64,000 nt of DNA, from NCBI GenBank assembly GCA_032622095.1, contig CP136061.1, forward strand, positions 38,879,797 to 38,943,796, written 5' to 3'. Below are positions 12,360 to 22,904 of the stretch, in pieces. Both the position numbers and the translations under genes were made by a program. This stretch comes from Siphonodentalium dalli (Eukaryota > Mollusca > Scaphopoda > Gadilida > Siphonodentaliidae). The stretch's first letter is position 1. Every line of letters begins with the position of its first letter. The notes under the pieces are model-generated. The model ran no database searches. It saw nothing but the letters and a program-made list of their open reading frames with translations, and was not told the origin of the DNA.

Positions 12360-12640
12360 ATGGCTGTTTCTTACAGCTTAAGCTGGAAAAGTTTTGCATT
12401 GACATAGAGGATATAGTGGTTAATTTTGTACTGGAATGATATGAGACTACTGTCATTGGTGAACGTGTAGATATTAGTATAGTTTTTTTCCCAGTATTCT
12501 TCGGAAAATATTTTTTCAAGAGTGTTTGCCCACTTTTTCGGCGAAACAGTTGGAATTGTGCAATAGATTTGTAAAAATTTGGGATAAAATGTTTTGCGTG
12601 TTTTTTCACAATTCTTCAAGGTTTCTAGATTATTATTGGT
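12360..12640 (-). pseudogene. L1/Tx1-like LINE C-terminal fragment
   Basis: On the minus strand the reading passes through KKWANTLEKIFSEEYW, then NYTNIYTFTNDSSLISFQYK and NHYILYVNAKLF. This follows the pattern seen in many L1/Tx1-type ORF2 tails ('W..I...... d..L..fQyki.hRil.tN..Lf'). Two minus-strand frames share the region, implying a frameshift, and stops follow at about 12371. No reverse transcriptase core is adjacent. Recognition is by pattern only. Confidence 0.5.
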
Positions 12641-13779
12641 AATGTGTAATGAATTGAATTTGGTTTGTGATGATTCCGTTCATATTTTACTAAGATTATT
12701 TATTCAGAAGATTCGTTGTTCGCAAGGTTATTTATTTCGAAAGATTCTCCATAATTCGTGTTTTGTTCGGAATGTTCTTAATTCTAAAATAACCCACCCT
12801 GACTCCTTCATGTCTCGTATAACCAACATCATTTCACATTTCAAAACATTACATATTTAATCCAATATTATATATAATTCGGTGAACTGCAATTCCCTAT
12901 CACATTTATCCAATTCAGGTACCAGTATACAATTTTCAGCAATTTTGGCCAAACCGAAAGGGGGATACTGTACTTCAAATTTATACTGAGCCATTATCTT
13001 TGGCATCGGTCTCATCAAGCATGTTCTATGTTCGACAGAAATTGTACGTGTAATTAAATGTCTATACTTGAGCCTGTTCATAGTATTATGTCAACGAGTT
13101 ATGCCCCTTGGTTTACAAACACAAAATGAGGAGTCACATAAATCACATGTGACGAATGTCTGAGATTTTGTACTGAGAAAGATTGTCTTTGAACAGTTTC
13201 TAATAAATATGATTAAATTATAAATAATCATAATATACTTAGAATCGCCCAATTATAAATCGGTTTTACGCTGTCATTTTCAGCACTTTATCGACTCAAA
13301 CTTCGACGATTATAAGCAGAGTATCTACCTAAAACAAGTTATATTATAAGTTTTAATTTTCTTATGTTCAGCTGCAATTGTTCGCGGCAGACTCCGTGCA
13401 TGTTTACCCCCCCCCCCCTTGACTCGGCAATCCAGGGTTTACCTCCCTTGATGACTCGGTAATGCAGGGTTAAACTCCCTTGATGATTCGGTAAACCCGC
13501 TGCTATCGGCTATACTAAGCGAACATAGCAAAATCCTGCGCTTATTAAGCACACAAAATAATTGTGTAATTTCCTACCTTAAGTTTGGAACGTCCCACCA
13601 GAACCAAAGAACTATATTACAAAACGGTGTGATTTGGTACTCCGATTAGTTTATCAACACATATATTCACGAACATGGACGACATTGTCACAACATGCAT
13701 GGTAAGTGAAATACAATAGCTCTAATTTTGACAAGTAGCTTGCGAAAATAGTCAACAAAACTACCACTTTGATTCTCCA
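12641..13779. other. intergenic, nothing firm
   Basis: No supported exon. A C11 run lies at 13409-13419, followed by two imperfect copies of GACTCGG(T/C)AAT-CCAGGGTT at 13421-13475. The 13285-13310 stretch matches the GAGTCGATAA dispersed repeat. Confidence 0.4.
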
Positions 13780-14109
13780 TTATGTCATTAAGATATTAGT
13801 GCGGGAATTGTTCTCAAAGCACATAGGATATCGGTTTTCGCCATTTTGGCTGGAAAACCCTGCGCTAAATATAGAAACAGCAGACTTGCACCCAGTCGGT
13901 GGCAGAGTCCGAAAAGTATGACTGGTGTGCTGTGGTAGAGATTGTGTTCTTGGTGCAGGCGACACCGCGTTGGTCTTTCTCGTCGAGTTCCGTCCGATGG
14001 ATCTGCATAACTCCCGCCGAAACCTACTGCTGCTTACTGTGTATGTGAAACAGTTCAGACATGTGTTGAGTGCAACCCAAAGGATTATCATTGAATGGGT
14101 TGCCCGGAG
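13780..14109 (-). CDS. putative terminal exon of a rhodopsin-class GPCR (TM7 and tail)
   Basis: Would encode the last transmembrane helix and cytoplasmic tail of a class A G protein-coupled receptor in the plasma membrane. On the minus strand the exon would start after an AG at 14111-14110 (CTGTTCAG) and open in phase 0. The first ~25 residues form a hydrophobic helix, HSMIILWVALNTCLNCFTY. It carries an N-C-F-T-Y version of the NPxxY motif, followed at once by SSSRFRREL, the basic amphipathic helix-8 signature (F-R-x-x-L). A Ser/Thr-rich tail of about 75 residues ends at TAA 13782-13780. Base composition is richer in G+C than the surroundings. Helices 1-6 were not found nearby, so either long introns separate them or this is an isolated pseudogene piece. 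Replacement of the proline in NPxxY occurs in some peptide receptors. The ligand is unknown. Confidence 0.5.
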   Translation of the reverse strand, partial: LRATHSMIILWVALNTCLNCFTYTVSSSRFRRELCRSIGRNSTRKTNAVSPAPRTQSLPQHTSHTFRTLPPTGCKSAVSIFSAGFSSQNGENRYPMCFENNSRTNILMT

Positions 14110-14261
14110 CTGAACAGTGTTGAATTCCTTATAATGCGGACCAGGAAAACACGTCGCATTTTTTAAACGACTTCCAAATGTCACTTTGTAACCAGTTTTT
14201 AACAAGGATGTGTGAAATATTTTCATTTTTCTAGTTGGGAGTTATTCTCTGCCAACCATTT

Positions 14262-14408
14262 GTAACCGTAACCGCGAAAACACGTCGCATTTTTAAAACG
14301 ACTTGCAAATGTAACCGTAACCGCGAAAACACATCGCATTTTTGAAACGACTTCCAAATGTAACCGTAACCGCGAAAACACGTCGCATTTTTGAAACGAC
14401 TTGCAAAT
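14262..14408. repeat. 49-bp x3 tandem repeat
   Basis: Three consecutive 49-bp units starting GTAACCGTAACCGCGAAAAC. A diverged half-unit (CGTCGCATTTTTTAAACGAC) lies at 14152-14171, and GTAAC-rich derivatives continue to about 14560. The open minus-strand frame across it is a by-product. Confidence 0.9.
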
Positions 14409-16946
14409 GTAACTTTGTATTTCCTAATGTAAAAATAGGGCGCATTTGTAACCGGTTTACTGGTCGCAGCTAACGTACGAGCAAACGTACAGTCGACTTT
14501 GAACAAAATCGACTTGGGAAAAAAATGCACGACGTATTTGTAACCCAGTAACTGGTTACAATTGCGTCGTATTATTTTTCTGCACCAAAATCTGCCATAT
14601 ATGCTCGCCAACGAGAAGCGCCGCATTCGGCTATTAGTCTTTCACCGCTAGGGTAAAGTACTTTAACTCTAATTCCCTCCGGTCAAACGATTTAAGGAAT
14701 ATTTGTCCGATCATGAAATTTGCCATTTATGTTAATATTGACATATCGATGGGAACGAGTCATTTTGGGATTATTCGGTCAAAAAACATTCCCGCCAGCA
14801 GCCATCTTGGATTTTACTCTTTGCATGACTAAATCATTTGGCACGGGCAACAGGTCGTACCTTTGGTCGGTTCATCATGAAATTTGTATTTTATTACATG
14901 TGTGTATATTTGATAAGCTTGGTTTAATATAAGATATTGAGACAGTCTTTGTTTCAAAAATTGTCGTTACGAAATTTATGTTTGAATTTACCTTGGACTG
15001 ACAGCTTGGACTGACACCCATTTGCAACAAAATACAACACGATAACTGCCTGCAGTCAGTTTAGCAATTAGAATTACATTATTTCTGTTATGAAGCCAAA
15101 CTCATTGCAAAAATAGTCAAAAAGACTTGCAGGAAAACAATTAAACGTTTGAGTTGCGAAAAAAATTGTACTTGTTCAGGATAATCTGACCGAAATCACT
15201 CAGTGTTTGTTCTCACTTCCAAGCATCAAGACAGTGAAGCCATGCCACTCTGATTCCGGTTAATAGATATCCGATTACAACCAATCACCAATCAATCCAC
15301 TCGCCTGTAAGAGGGAATAATTGTTTTATACTAGTAAAGTCTATCTTTTGTAATATTAACTAAAATAAAAATTCGATGAAGTGAAAGCAAAAATTATTTG
15401 TTGACCCGCCTTTGACTTACTATAGCAGTCGCGCAGAGCATGTAAGATCACACCGGGGCAACTGGTCTTGGGCATGAGTAGTCACGCATCCTCAGGGATA
15501 TTCCGGAATGTAAATACGGGTACCAATACTAAACCTTTAAAAGTAACCCAATCAGCAAATGGAAGTTTCACAATATCACGTGCCTATTGTTCAAAAGAGT
15601 ACAAGTAAAGTTGGCCCATGTGAAGTCGACCCCATATGAAGTTGACCTGAGAAAAGTCGGCCCCGATGATTAGATAGGAATTAAACATTGCCATTATTAT
15701 TTTAAATGAGCGCGGCGGATAATTACACTTTAAACAAACACATTATTGCAATGTGTATATGTACATAAGGAAGAACTTTCCTCAGTCATTGTAAAATCAA
15801 ACTAAGGGAACAATTTCAACATATTGTTGGTGTGAAATTTCCAACCAATCTAGTGCAAGGTATGAAGGTGTGTTCATGTCTGGGCGACAAACATGTGTAA
15901 ATGTCCCTTAGGCGGGATTGCGAGGAAGAAATATGTTGGTGCTGGTATCGAAACATGGTCCCACCTGGATATTTCAATCATGGCCCTGTATTAATTAAAC
16001 GAATAACATCTCATAATCTCCTGAGAGTAGATTTCTATTACCATTGGTTATTTATATAGGCAGGCAAGATTATGATAGGATACCCCTCGGGACTTTCAGT
16101 ATTTGGTTTCTGCCAATTAATGTAACTTACTATTAGTATGTATTTATTGTATATTTGTTAACATACCCGTTGTATTATGTAAATGGCATAAGCTACAGTC
16201 ATTATCTGGTTTAAAATTTCAGATATACAAGACAATATTCGGACCTAAGTGCAGAAATCGTTATAATAAATATTATGTATAGAACCGTCACGGCCACGAT
16301 TGGCTTGAAATATAACCGCAACGTGCACACGTGTCGATTACGAAGCTACGGTTCCAAATTATCAACCGCTATCGGGTTATTTTCTCAGCTATTTTACAGA
16401 AGAATACGGGTGTACTTTACACTCAGTGTTAGTGTTCAGAATGAGTTTCATATTTTATACGCCACCAAATACAAAGGAATTGCTTTTACGTGACTTGATT
16501 TTCAGTGATAACATGTTGATGTTTACGCGTTAACTCGCCAATTCCGAGTTAATTGCGATCTAGAGTCCAGGCTGCGATAATACGGCACTTCTGCAGCCTC
16601 TGTTCATTCAGGAAAGTATAATACATTCAATTCAAGAAAAATGATTATTTTTAATCATAAGGAACCGTACCAAACCAATGAAGAACCATCACAATACCGG
16701 CGATAGAACGACTTCCGATGTAACAGTTCCTACACAGTGGCCACCGGACAATTACTAGATAGTACAGAAACAAACTAAAGTGTTAGTTTTGTATAAATTC
16801 TCAAAGACATCGATGATAAATAAATGAAACGTAAATAATTATGATACAAATTTTTATGTATCCACTTTAGGTAGTCAAATGGGAAAATATAATTTGTACA
16901 CTCTAAAATGCACAGCTTTGGCTTTAAAAACAGAAAACATACAAGT
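14409..16946. other. intergenic; scattered repeat words
   Basis: No gene seen. At 15805-15850 the words GGGAACAATTTCAAC and TTGGTGTGAAATTTCCAACCA match the interior of the CAGGGACGTG element family. At 15615-15660 a GAAGTCGACCCC-like unit is repeated three times with variation. Confidence 0.45.
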
Positions 16947-17720
16947 ATATTTACATACTAACTGTTGTCATCACTAAATCCAGCATTCTGATTGGTCGGC
17001 GCCCTCGTGGCTAGTTGCAGTTATTTCTCGGTGAATGCGCAACGGCTCAATAACACCAAGCTCATAACATCGATAAGTCATTGGGTTTGGAAAGACGAAA
17101 GCGTAATGTTTTGGGCGCATTTGTACTCGCGCATGATTGACTTTATACATCATCGGGTTTCAATATGAAGAGAAATTGTTCCTATTGACTTTTGCCAAGG
17201 TTGCTATTGGGTATTTTGGGCTGTTTTTGTCACGATACAATTTTCGATTTAGATACATTTACAAAGTGGCTTTTTCGCTAAATGTTTATAAATATAAGGA
17301 TTAACTGTCATGTGGATTATTTTTATGGAGATATATTTACATACTAAGCGTCGTCATCACTAAATCCAGCATTCTGATTGGTCGGCGCCCACGTGGCTAG
17401 TTGCAGTTATTTCTCGGTGAATGCGCAACGCCTCATAACACCAAGCTCATAACACCATCGATACGTCATTGGTTTGGAAAGACGAACGCGTAATGTTTTG
17501 GGCGCATTTGTACTCGCGCAGGATTGACTTAATACATCATCGGGTTTCAATATGAAAAGAAATTGTGCTTATTAACTTTTGCCAATGGTGCTATTGGGTA
17601 TTTTGGGCTGTTTTTATCACGATACACTTTTCGATTTAAATACGTTTACAAAAGTGGCTTTTTCGCTAAATGTATATAAATATAAGGATTAACTGTCATG
17701 TGGACGGTTTTTATGGAGAT
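16947..17720. repeat. 386-bp direct tandem duplication
   Basis: Copies 16947-17332 and 17333-17720 begin ATATTTACATACTAA and share ATTCTGATTGGTCGGCGCCC, TAATGTTTTGGGCGCATTTG and AAGGATTAACTGTCATGTGG. They differ by scattered substitutions and a few small indels. No open frame is conserved. The second copy runs directly into a foldback. Confidence 0.9.
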
Positions 17721-17958
17721 GTAACCGTGAGGTAAGTGGTCATAAGTTGTATGTTCGGGTTTTACACAAGTTATGTCCACTTACCTCACGGTTACATCTC
17801 CATAATAAAAAAGTCCACATGACAGTTAATCCTTATGTAACCGTGAGGTAAGTGGTCATAACTTGTATGTAAAACCCTTCGGGTTTTACACAAGTTATGT
17901 CCACTTACCTCACGGTCACATCTCCATAAAATCAGTCCACATGACAGATAATCCTTAT
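17681..17958. mobile_element. tandem foldback hairpins (GTAACCGTGAGG)
   Basis: Two consecutive hairpins. The first has arms AAGGATTAACTGTCATGTGG...GTAACCGTGAGGTAAGTGG and their complements (17681-17836). The second (17837-17919) has nearly perfect 35-bp arms ending in GTAAAACCC with a TTCG tetraloop-like centre, then repeats the outer arm to 17958. This is a MITE-like foldback that shares its outer arm with the adjacent 386-bp repeat. Confidence 0.8.
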
Positions 17959-18717
17959 TTGAAAGTAATTTGGCAGCTATCCATCGATCTGGTAACAAGA
18001 ATGTAGGATGGAAGCTGGACAATTGACACCACATTATCCGATCGCCCGGTCATTTGTTGCAAAATTTTAGTGGTTCGATACCGGTTAAATAGGCCACCTT
18101 TCCAAACACAAGTTTTCTATTTGAACAAAAGTTTGGATATTTGTCATATTTAAAGCTCTATGATATGGCAATACATATATGCAACTCCCAATTTGTGATC
18201 ATACATGTGGTTCTTTATGCAGATCGGCAAACTTTTTTGGGATATTTTTGGTTACCACGAAATCGGGAAACAAAAATGGCGCCGATCTTAATCTTGAAAA
18301 TAAAACGATACATCATTATCTTTTATTGTCAATGCCTATACAATTCTGACAAATATATGATCCTAAACAAATGTTAACTTTAAATTTTATTTATAATGTG
18401 TCCGTATCGGTATTTTAACGGGATTTAAGAACATTGCAATCGCCAGAATTCGAAACATAATAACATGCTTCGCTAAAATAAACAAAATCATCCATATGTA
18501 ATAGGCAGAAATTGACTCACTGATGCTCATTATTTGAGGGCGCTGTTTATTATCTACCGCGTTTTGGGCGACGGAAGCATGGCCGGCTTTTGTAACTCTA
18601 TAGATCATTTGGGTTGTTCCAGGCTGACAGAAATTCAAAACGTGTTAAGACTTCCTCTTTTGAAAGCCGACATCCGGCCATTTAACCCTCATATTAGGGG
18701 ACGGGTCATTATTATGA
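17959..18717. other. intergenic, nothing recognised
   Basis: No supported exon or repeat. Confidence 0.4.
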
Positions 18718-18830
18718 AGGTCCGCTATTCCGAAGATCCGTTATTCCGATGGTCCGTTATTCCGAATTTCCGCTATTCCGAAGGTCCGCTATTCCGAAGA
18801 TCCGTTATTCCGATATTCCGAAGGTCCGAT
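18718..18830. repeat. ATTCCGAAGGTCCG tandem array, left
   Basis: Seven or eight units of a 15-16 bp motif (GGTCCGCTATTCCGAA and variants), with stray units at 19008-19045. The reverse complement of the same motif forms the array at 25251-25465. Confidence 0.9.
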
Positions 18831-19339
18831 ATGCACTTTACGCACACAATCCGTGACTGGAAAGAGCTATAAATCGCCTATATATTACGCTTGGCAGACA
18901 TAGTAAAATACTTCTAGGTTCTATCGGCGGAATATAGTTCCATTTAAAAATATTGGACAAAATATAATTTTTTTCGGAACAACAACTGCGAGTTATATAT
19001 GACGAGGATCCGTTATTCCGATGATTCTTTATTATGAACGTCCGTTATTTTATTTCTATATGATAGCATGCATACGTATGGGTAATTGCATATAGATACT
19101 GTTTGGCAATGATACAATGATAGTAAATTAAGAACAATCAATGATTAAGCAACTTTACAACGATTTTAATTTGACCTTGAATTTGTCAATAGCGTTTATT
19201 GCGTACACGGAATTAAAGAATCGTATAACTCTATATACTTAGTTGCTTGTAACCATTTTGGTCATGCATCTATGTGATCAATCCCCATGCAGTTGTGTCC
19301 CTTGGCTATGTTCCGCACTCCGGAACTCATAGTAGTGGC
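18831..19339. other. AT-rich spacer
   Basis: No gene. It contains the stray CCGTTATTCCGA units at 19008-19045 and otherwise nothing recognised. Confidence 0.45.
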
Positions 19340-19940
19340 AAGATCCCTGGCAGAGGCACCAGCAATGATTGGTTCGCTAGCAGAGGAACGCACACCAATG
19401 ATTGGTTCGCTGGTAGAGGAACGCACCACAGTGAATGATTCGCTAGCAGAGGAACTCACAACAATGAATGATTCGCTGGCAGACGAACGCACCACAGTGA
19501 ATGATTCGTTAGCAGAGGAACGCATCACAGTGAATGGTTTTCTGGCAGAGGAACGCACCACAGTGAATGATTCGCTGGCAGACGAACGCACCACAGTGAA
19601 TGATTCGCTAGCAGAGGAACGCACCACAGTGAATGGTTTGCTGGCAGAGGAACGCACCACAGTGAATGATTCTCTGACAGAGGAACGTACAGCAATGATT
19701 AGTTCGCTGGTAGAGGAACGCACCACGCAGTGAATGATTAGCTAGCAGAGGAACGCACCACAGTGAATGATTCGCTGACAGAGGAACGCACCACGCAGTG
19801 AATGATTCGCTAGCAGAGGAACGCACCACAGTGAATGATTCGCTGGCAGACGAACGCACCACAGTGAATGATTCGCTAACAGAGGAACGCACAATGATTG
19901 GTTCGCTGGCAGAAGAACGCACAGCAATGATTTTTTCGCA
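19340..19940. repeat. 33-bp minisatellite
   Basis: About 18 units of a 33-bp motif (GCAGAGGAACGCACCACAGT then GAATGATTCGCTG). Because 33 is divisible by 3, both strands are open for about 150 codons: AEERTTVNDSL repeats on plus, VVRSSASESFT on minus. Units vary in length (27-36 bp) towards the right end, breaking the frames. There is no signal peptide, domain or flanking exon, so it is annotated as a minisatellite and not as a protein. Confidence 0.9.
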
Positions 19941-20088
19941 GCCAGAGATTCCGTTGCAATGGGACTGATATGACCTCTCCATTGCAGCTTGGGTCGCGTC
20001 CAGTAGCCGGAGCCGAAATAACTCCGACGGAACGTCAATTATCTTTTTCAAGATGGGAGCTGCGCTGGTGGTACAGCATTAAAGATCA
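19941..20088. other. spacer
   Basis: Short GC-richer spacer between the minisatellite and the hairpin MITE; no gene recognised. Confidence 0.4.
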
Positions 20089-20230
20089 TGTGCCATTGTA
20101 TTATATTATATATGCGAGTCTCCATTGGGTGCCTCGCGCATATAAGAGAAGAGAATGTACTGGCTGACAAGGTCAAGGTAAATATTGGTAGGCCAATATA
20201 TTCTCTTATATATGCGAGGCTCCCTAATGG
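20089..20230. mobile_element. hairpin MITE (TATATGCGAG type), left part
   Basis: The first hairpin runs from about 20105 (ATATATATGCGAGTCTCC) to 20150 (CCTCGCGCATATAAGAG). The second begins at 20196 (CCAATATATTCTCTTATATA then TGCGAGGCTCC) but is cut after AATGG at 20226-20230. Its missing right arm reappears at 25223 (AGACTCGCGTATATAAGAGA). The two-hairpin layout matches the piggyBac-like MITEs at 31.8 and 43.8 kb, though the loop sequences differ and TTAA ends are not visible. Confidence 0.7.
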
Positions 20231-21122
20231 TATTTTAGGTATTAGTAAATGTACCTTAAACTGGGATACATTTGGATGATAAAATAAATGTTGGTCAGCC
20301 GATGTTTTTTTTTTTTTTTTATTATAATTTTTTACTTACTTGGAAACCAACCTATGAGAAGTCTTATGGCATTTAATGTGTGTGATTTATTTTGCACTTT
20401 GCAACAAACAAAATAAAGTAACACATCAAAATCACAATGTCCATATATATTGTCTGAAGATATACTTTAGCTACGGATATTTGTCCTGGATGTTGGAATG
20501 CTATTATGTTTATATCCTTTTAGGTTTCATTGCTTTAAGCAAGTCTAACTGTCTTACATATGGTAATGTGGGTTTATTTTGTCTCTATCTAACCAGTGTG
20601 TCTTGTTGGTCATGTACTTACTTTAATCTAATGAATAAATTAAAGTATATATTATTCAGGTAGAAGACAGCCAGTCATCAACTTTAAACAAATATAATAT
20701 TCACTTCTCAAACTAAACAATTAATAATAACAAAAAATTAATTAAATTGATTTTTACATCAAGTATATCGACCTATATATGTGGATTGTTACTAGTATAT
20801 AATATATATAAATACAGTCATTTATCTCAAGATGGACCCAACTACTATATGTGTGATATAAACTGAGGGGTCGTAGCATTTATTTTGACTACCGCCGAGC
20901 AGCACCAGCAGTTATTACTTAATTCATGGCTCAAATAGAGCAATATTTAGTTTTTTCTTGTACTATATGTTATTACTTTTTACACATATTTGCACTTCAT
21001 GCCATTGCTCATGTAGATTTGATGACTGCTTCTGATTGGTTTCACAAACATGACTATGAAATGTGGTTTGGGCTGAGGCATCCTGGAGCATATTACAGTA
21101 CTTACATATTTAGGTATGTAAA

Positions 21123-21530
21123 ATGAATATTGATATTGCACTTTATTGCTCCAGGATTGGCCTCTTTTGTGGAGCGAAGACTTTGAACCGAATAGATTTT
21201 AATACAATTGTCTTAGCATGTATGGTAGCTTCATTTCGACATATTGGTTTTCTATCAATGATTTACTATATAATTTTACTTGGTGGGGATATTAAATTAA
21301 ACCCCAGAAGAATTGGAGTTATCAATTTGCCATCTAAATGTCCAGAGTCTTAGGCATAAAGTTGATTTAATTAGTACTGAATTGGGTGATTATGACATAA
21401 TTGCATTAACAGAAACATTCACAGATTTTAATGTTGATAATGATGCTTTAAAGATACAAGGTTATCACTTTCCTCCTATTAGAAAAGATAGGGAAGGAGC
21501 AGTCGGTGGTGGTATTGTCATTTATGTTAA
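21123..21530 (+). pseudogene. LINE 2A-like segment and endonuclease N-terminal half
   Basis: One frame (21123-21310) ends in a hydrophobic run then YYIILLGGDIKLNPRR, the position and shape of the GDVELNPGP 2A-like motif found at the start of many CR1-type ORF2 proteins. A frameshift at about 21310 leads into the endonuclease: ELSICHLNVQSLRHK (the N-containing first motif), DIIALTETF (catalytic Glu), and GGGIVIYVK. The reading is then broken by the TTAA element at 21531. The 2A-like motif has Lys for Glu and Arg-Arg for Gly-Pro, so it should not support ribosome skipping in this copy. Confidence 0.75.
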
Positions 21531-22024
21531 AGATACGGTTGGCCTTGGCGGTGGGTATCCTGTGAAAATATTTCCACCCGTCAAAAACCGCCACAAACAG
21601 AAAGAACATCAAAATGTAGACAGACTTTGTCCGTATACAAATAAGAAATATCGCATAAACTGTGTGGTATTGACATATGTTTGACCATTGTTATGTAAAC
21701 AACAGCATAAAAAGTTACTTTCCTGGTGTTTGTTTATATTATGATGGTAAACATAAAGAGCGTTCTTTGTTGGTGAATTCCTGATATGGAATTAATAAAG
21801 AGCGTTTATGCCATTTATGTGTGATTAGCCAGTAGCATTCTGCTGTCTTCTGTAACACAATCAGACTCTTGCTTAGGTAAAATATAGTGGGTCTTGATGA
21901 TAACATGCTGTTTACGCGATGGTCATGGTATATATGAACGAAACTGTATGCGTTTTAATGTTTTTCTGTTTACGGTGATTGGAACACATATTAATATTTT
22001 CGACAACAAAGGCCACACGTGCCT
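21531..22024 (+). mobile_element. TTAA-flanked 494-bp element, copy 2 (inside the LINE)
   Basis: Bounded by TTAA at 21527-21530 and 22025-22028. It starts AGATACGGTTGGCCTTGGCGG and ends ACAAAGGCCACACGTGCCT. It matches the copies at 5583-6075 and 26411-26904 along its whole length. Deleting it together with one TTAA joins the LINE endonuclease frame (VIYVK to TSLIYKYL), which supports TTAA as the target duplication. It contains AATAAAGAGCG words at about 21753 and 21797 and no conserved frame. Confidence 0.88.
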
Positions 22025-22904
22025 TTAAGACTTCACTAATTTATAAATATTTGAGTGGAATTTATGTTCCCGGTATAGAAGCTTGTTGGACAGAAATACG
22101 GTATACAAACAAAAAATTATTGTTAGGGTTTTTTTTATAGGCCCCCTTCTGCTAAAGTTGGGGTGTGGGACCTGGTTAATGACTCAATAAAACTGGCAAG
22201 AATGATTTGTCTCTAAACTGTATTATCACTGGTGACTTTAATGCTGACTGTTCTGAAATTAAGCATCCACAAGTACAAGCCATTGAAGTTATCCATGGAT
22301 TAAAACAGATGATAAAGGAACATACGCGTGTAACTCTTAACTCCAAAACATTGATTGATCTTATATTTACTTCATGTCCTAACTCTGTTGCTAGTTGTGG
22401 AGTTTTACCACCAATTTGTAGTGACCATAATGGTATTGTTGTTACTCTAAAAGATAAACGACCAGTTGTGACCTCTTTCAAAAGGCAAATATGGGACTAT
22501 AAAAAAATGGATACCGGTGGCTTAATTAACGAAATGACAAATCTGGACTGGAATACATGATTAAATGATGATTATAAACTTATTGCTGAAAAATTCCATA
22601 CTTATATCACAGAAGCAGCGCGTAGATTTATACCTAACAAGATTGTTACTATTCGTACAAGAGATAAACCTTGGTTAACCTGCAAATTGAGACAACAAAT
22701 GAAAAGAAGAAATATTGCCCATAAAAGAGCAAAACGCTGTGATACCCCAAAAACTTGGGAATGTTTCAGGAAAATTAGAAATAAAACGATTGACCAAATT
22801 AGGAAAGCTAAAGCAGAATATGATATGAAGTTGTGCGAAAAAGCCTCCAAACAGTGGTGGAAAATTATGAATGAATTTTCGAAAAACAAAGTAAGGCAGA
22901 TTTG
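22025..22904 (+). pseudogene. LINE endonuclease C-terminal half and linker
   Basis: The frame resumes after the insertion with ACWTEIRYTNKKLLLG. It shifts at the T8 run near 22131 into FFYRPPS, and shifts again near 22200 into NCIITGDFNADC, TLIDLIFTS and SDHNGIVVTL. GDFN and SDH are the catalytic Asp/Asn and Asp-His motifs of the exonuclease/endonuclease/phosphatase fold. After a stop at 22558 the linker continues with RDKPWLTCKLRQQMK and a Lys/Arg-rich helix up to 22903. Because of the two frameshifts and a stop, no intact enzyme is possible. Confidence 0.8.
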
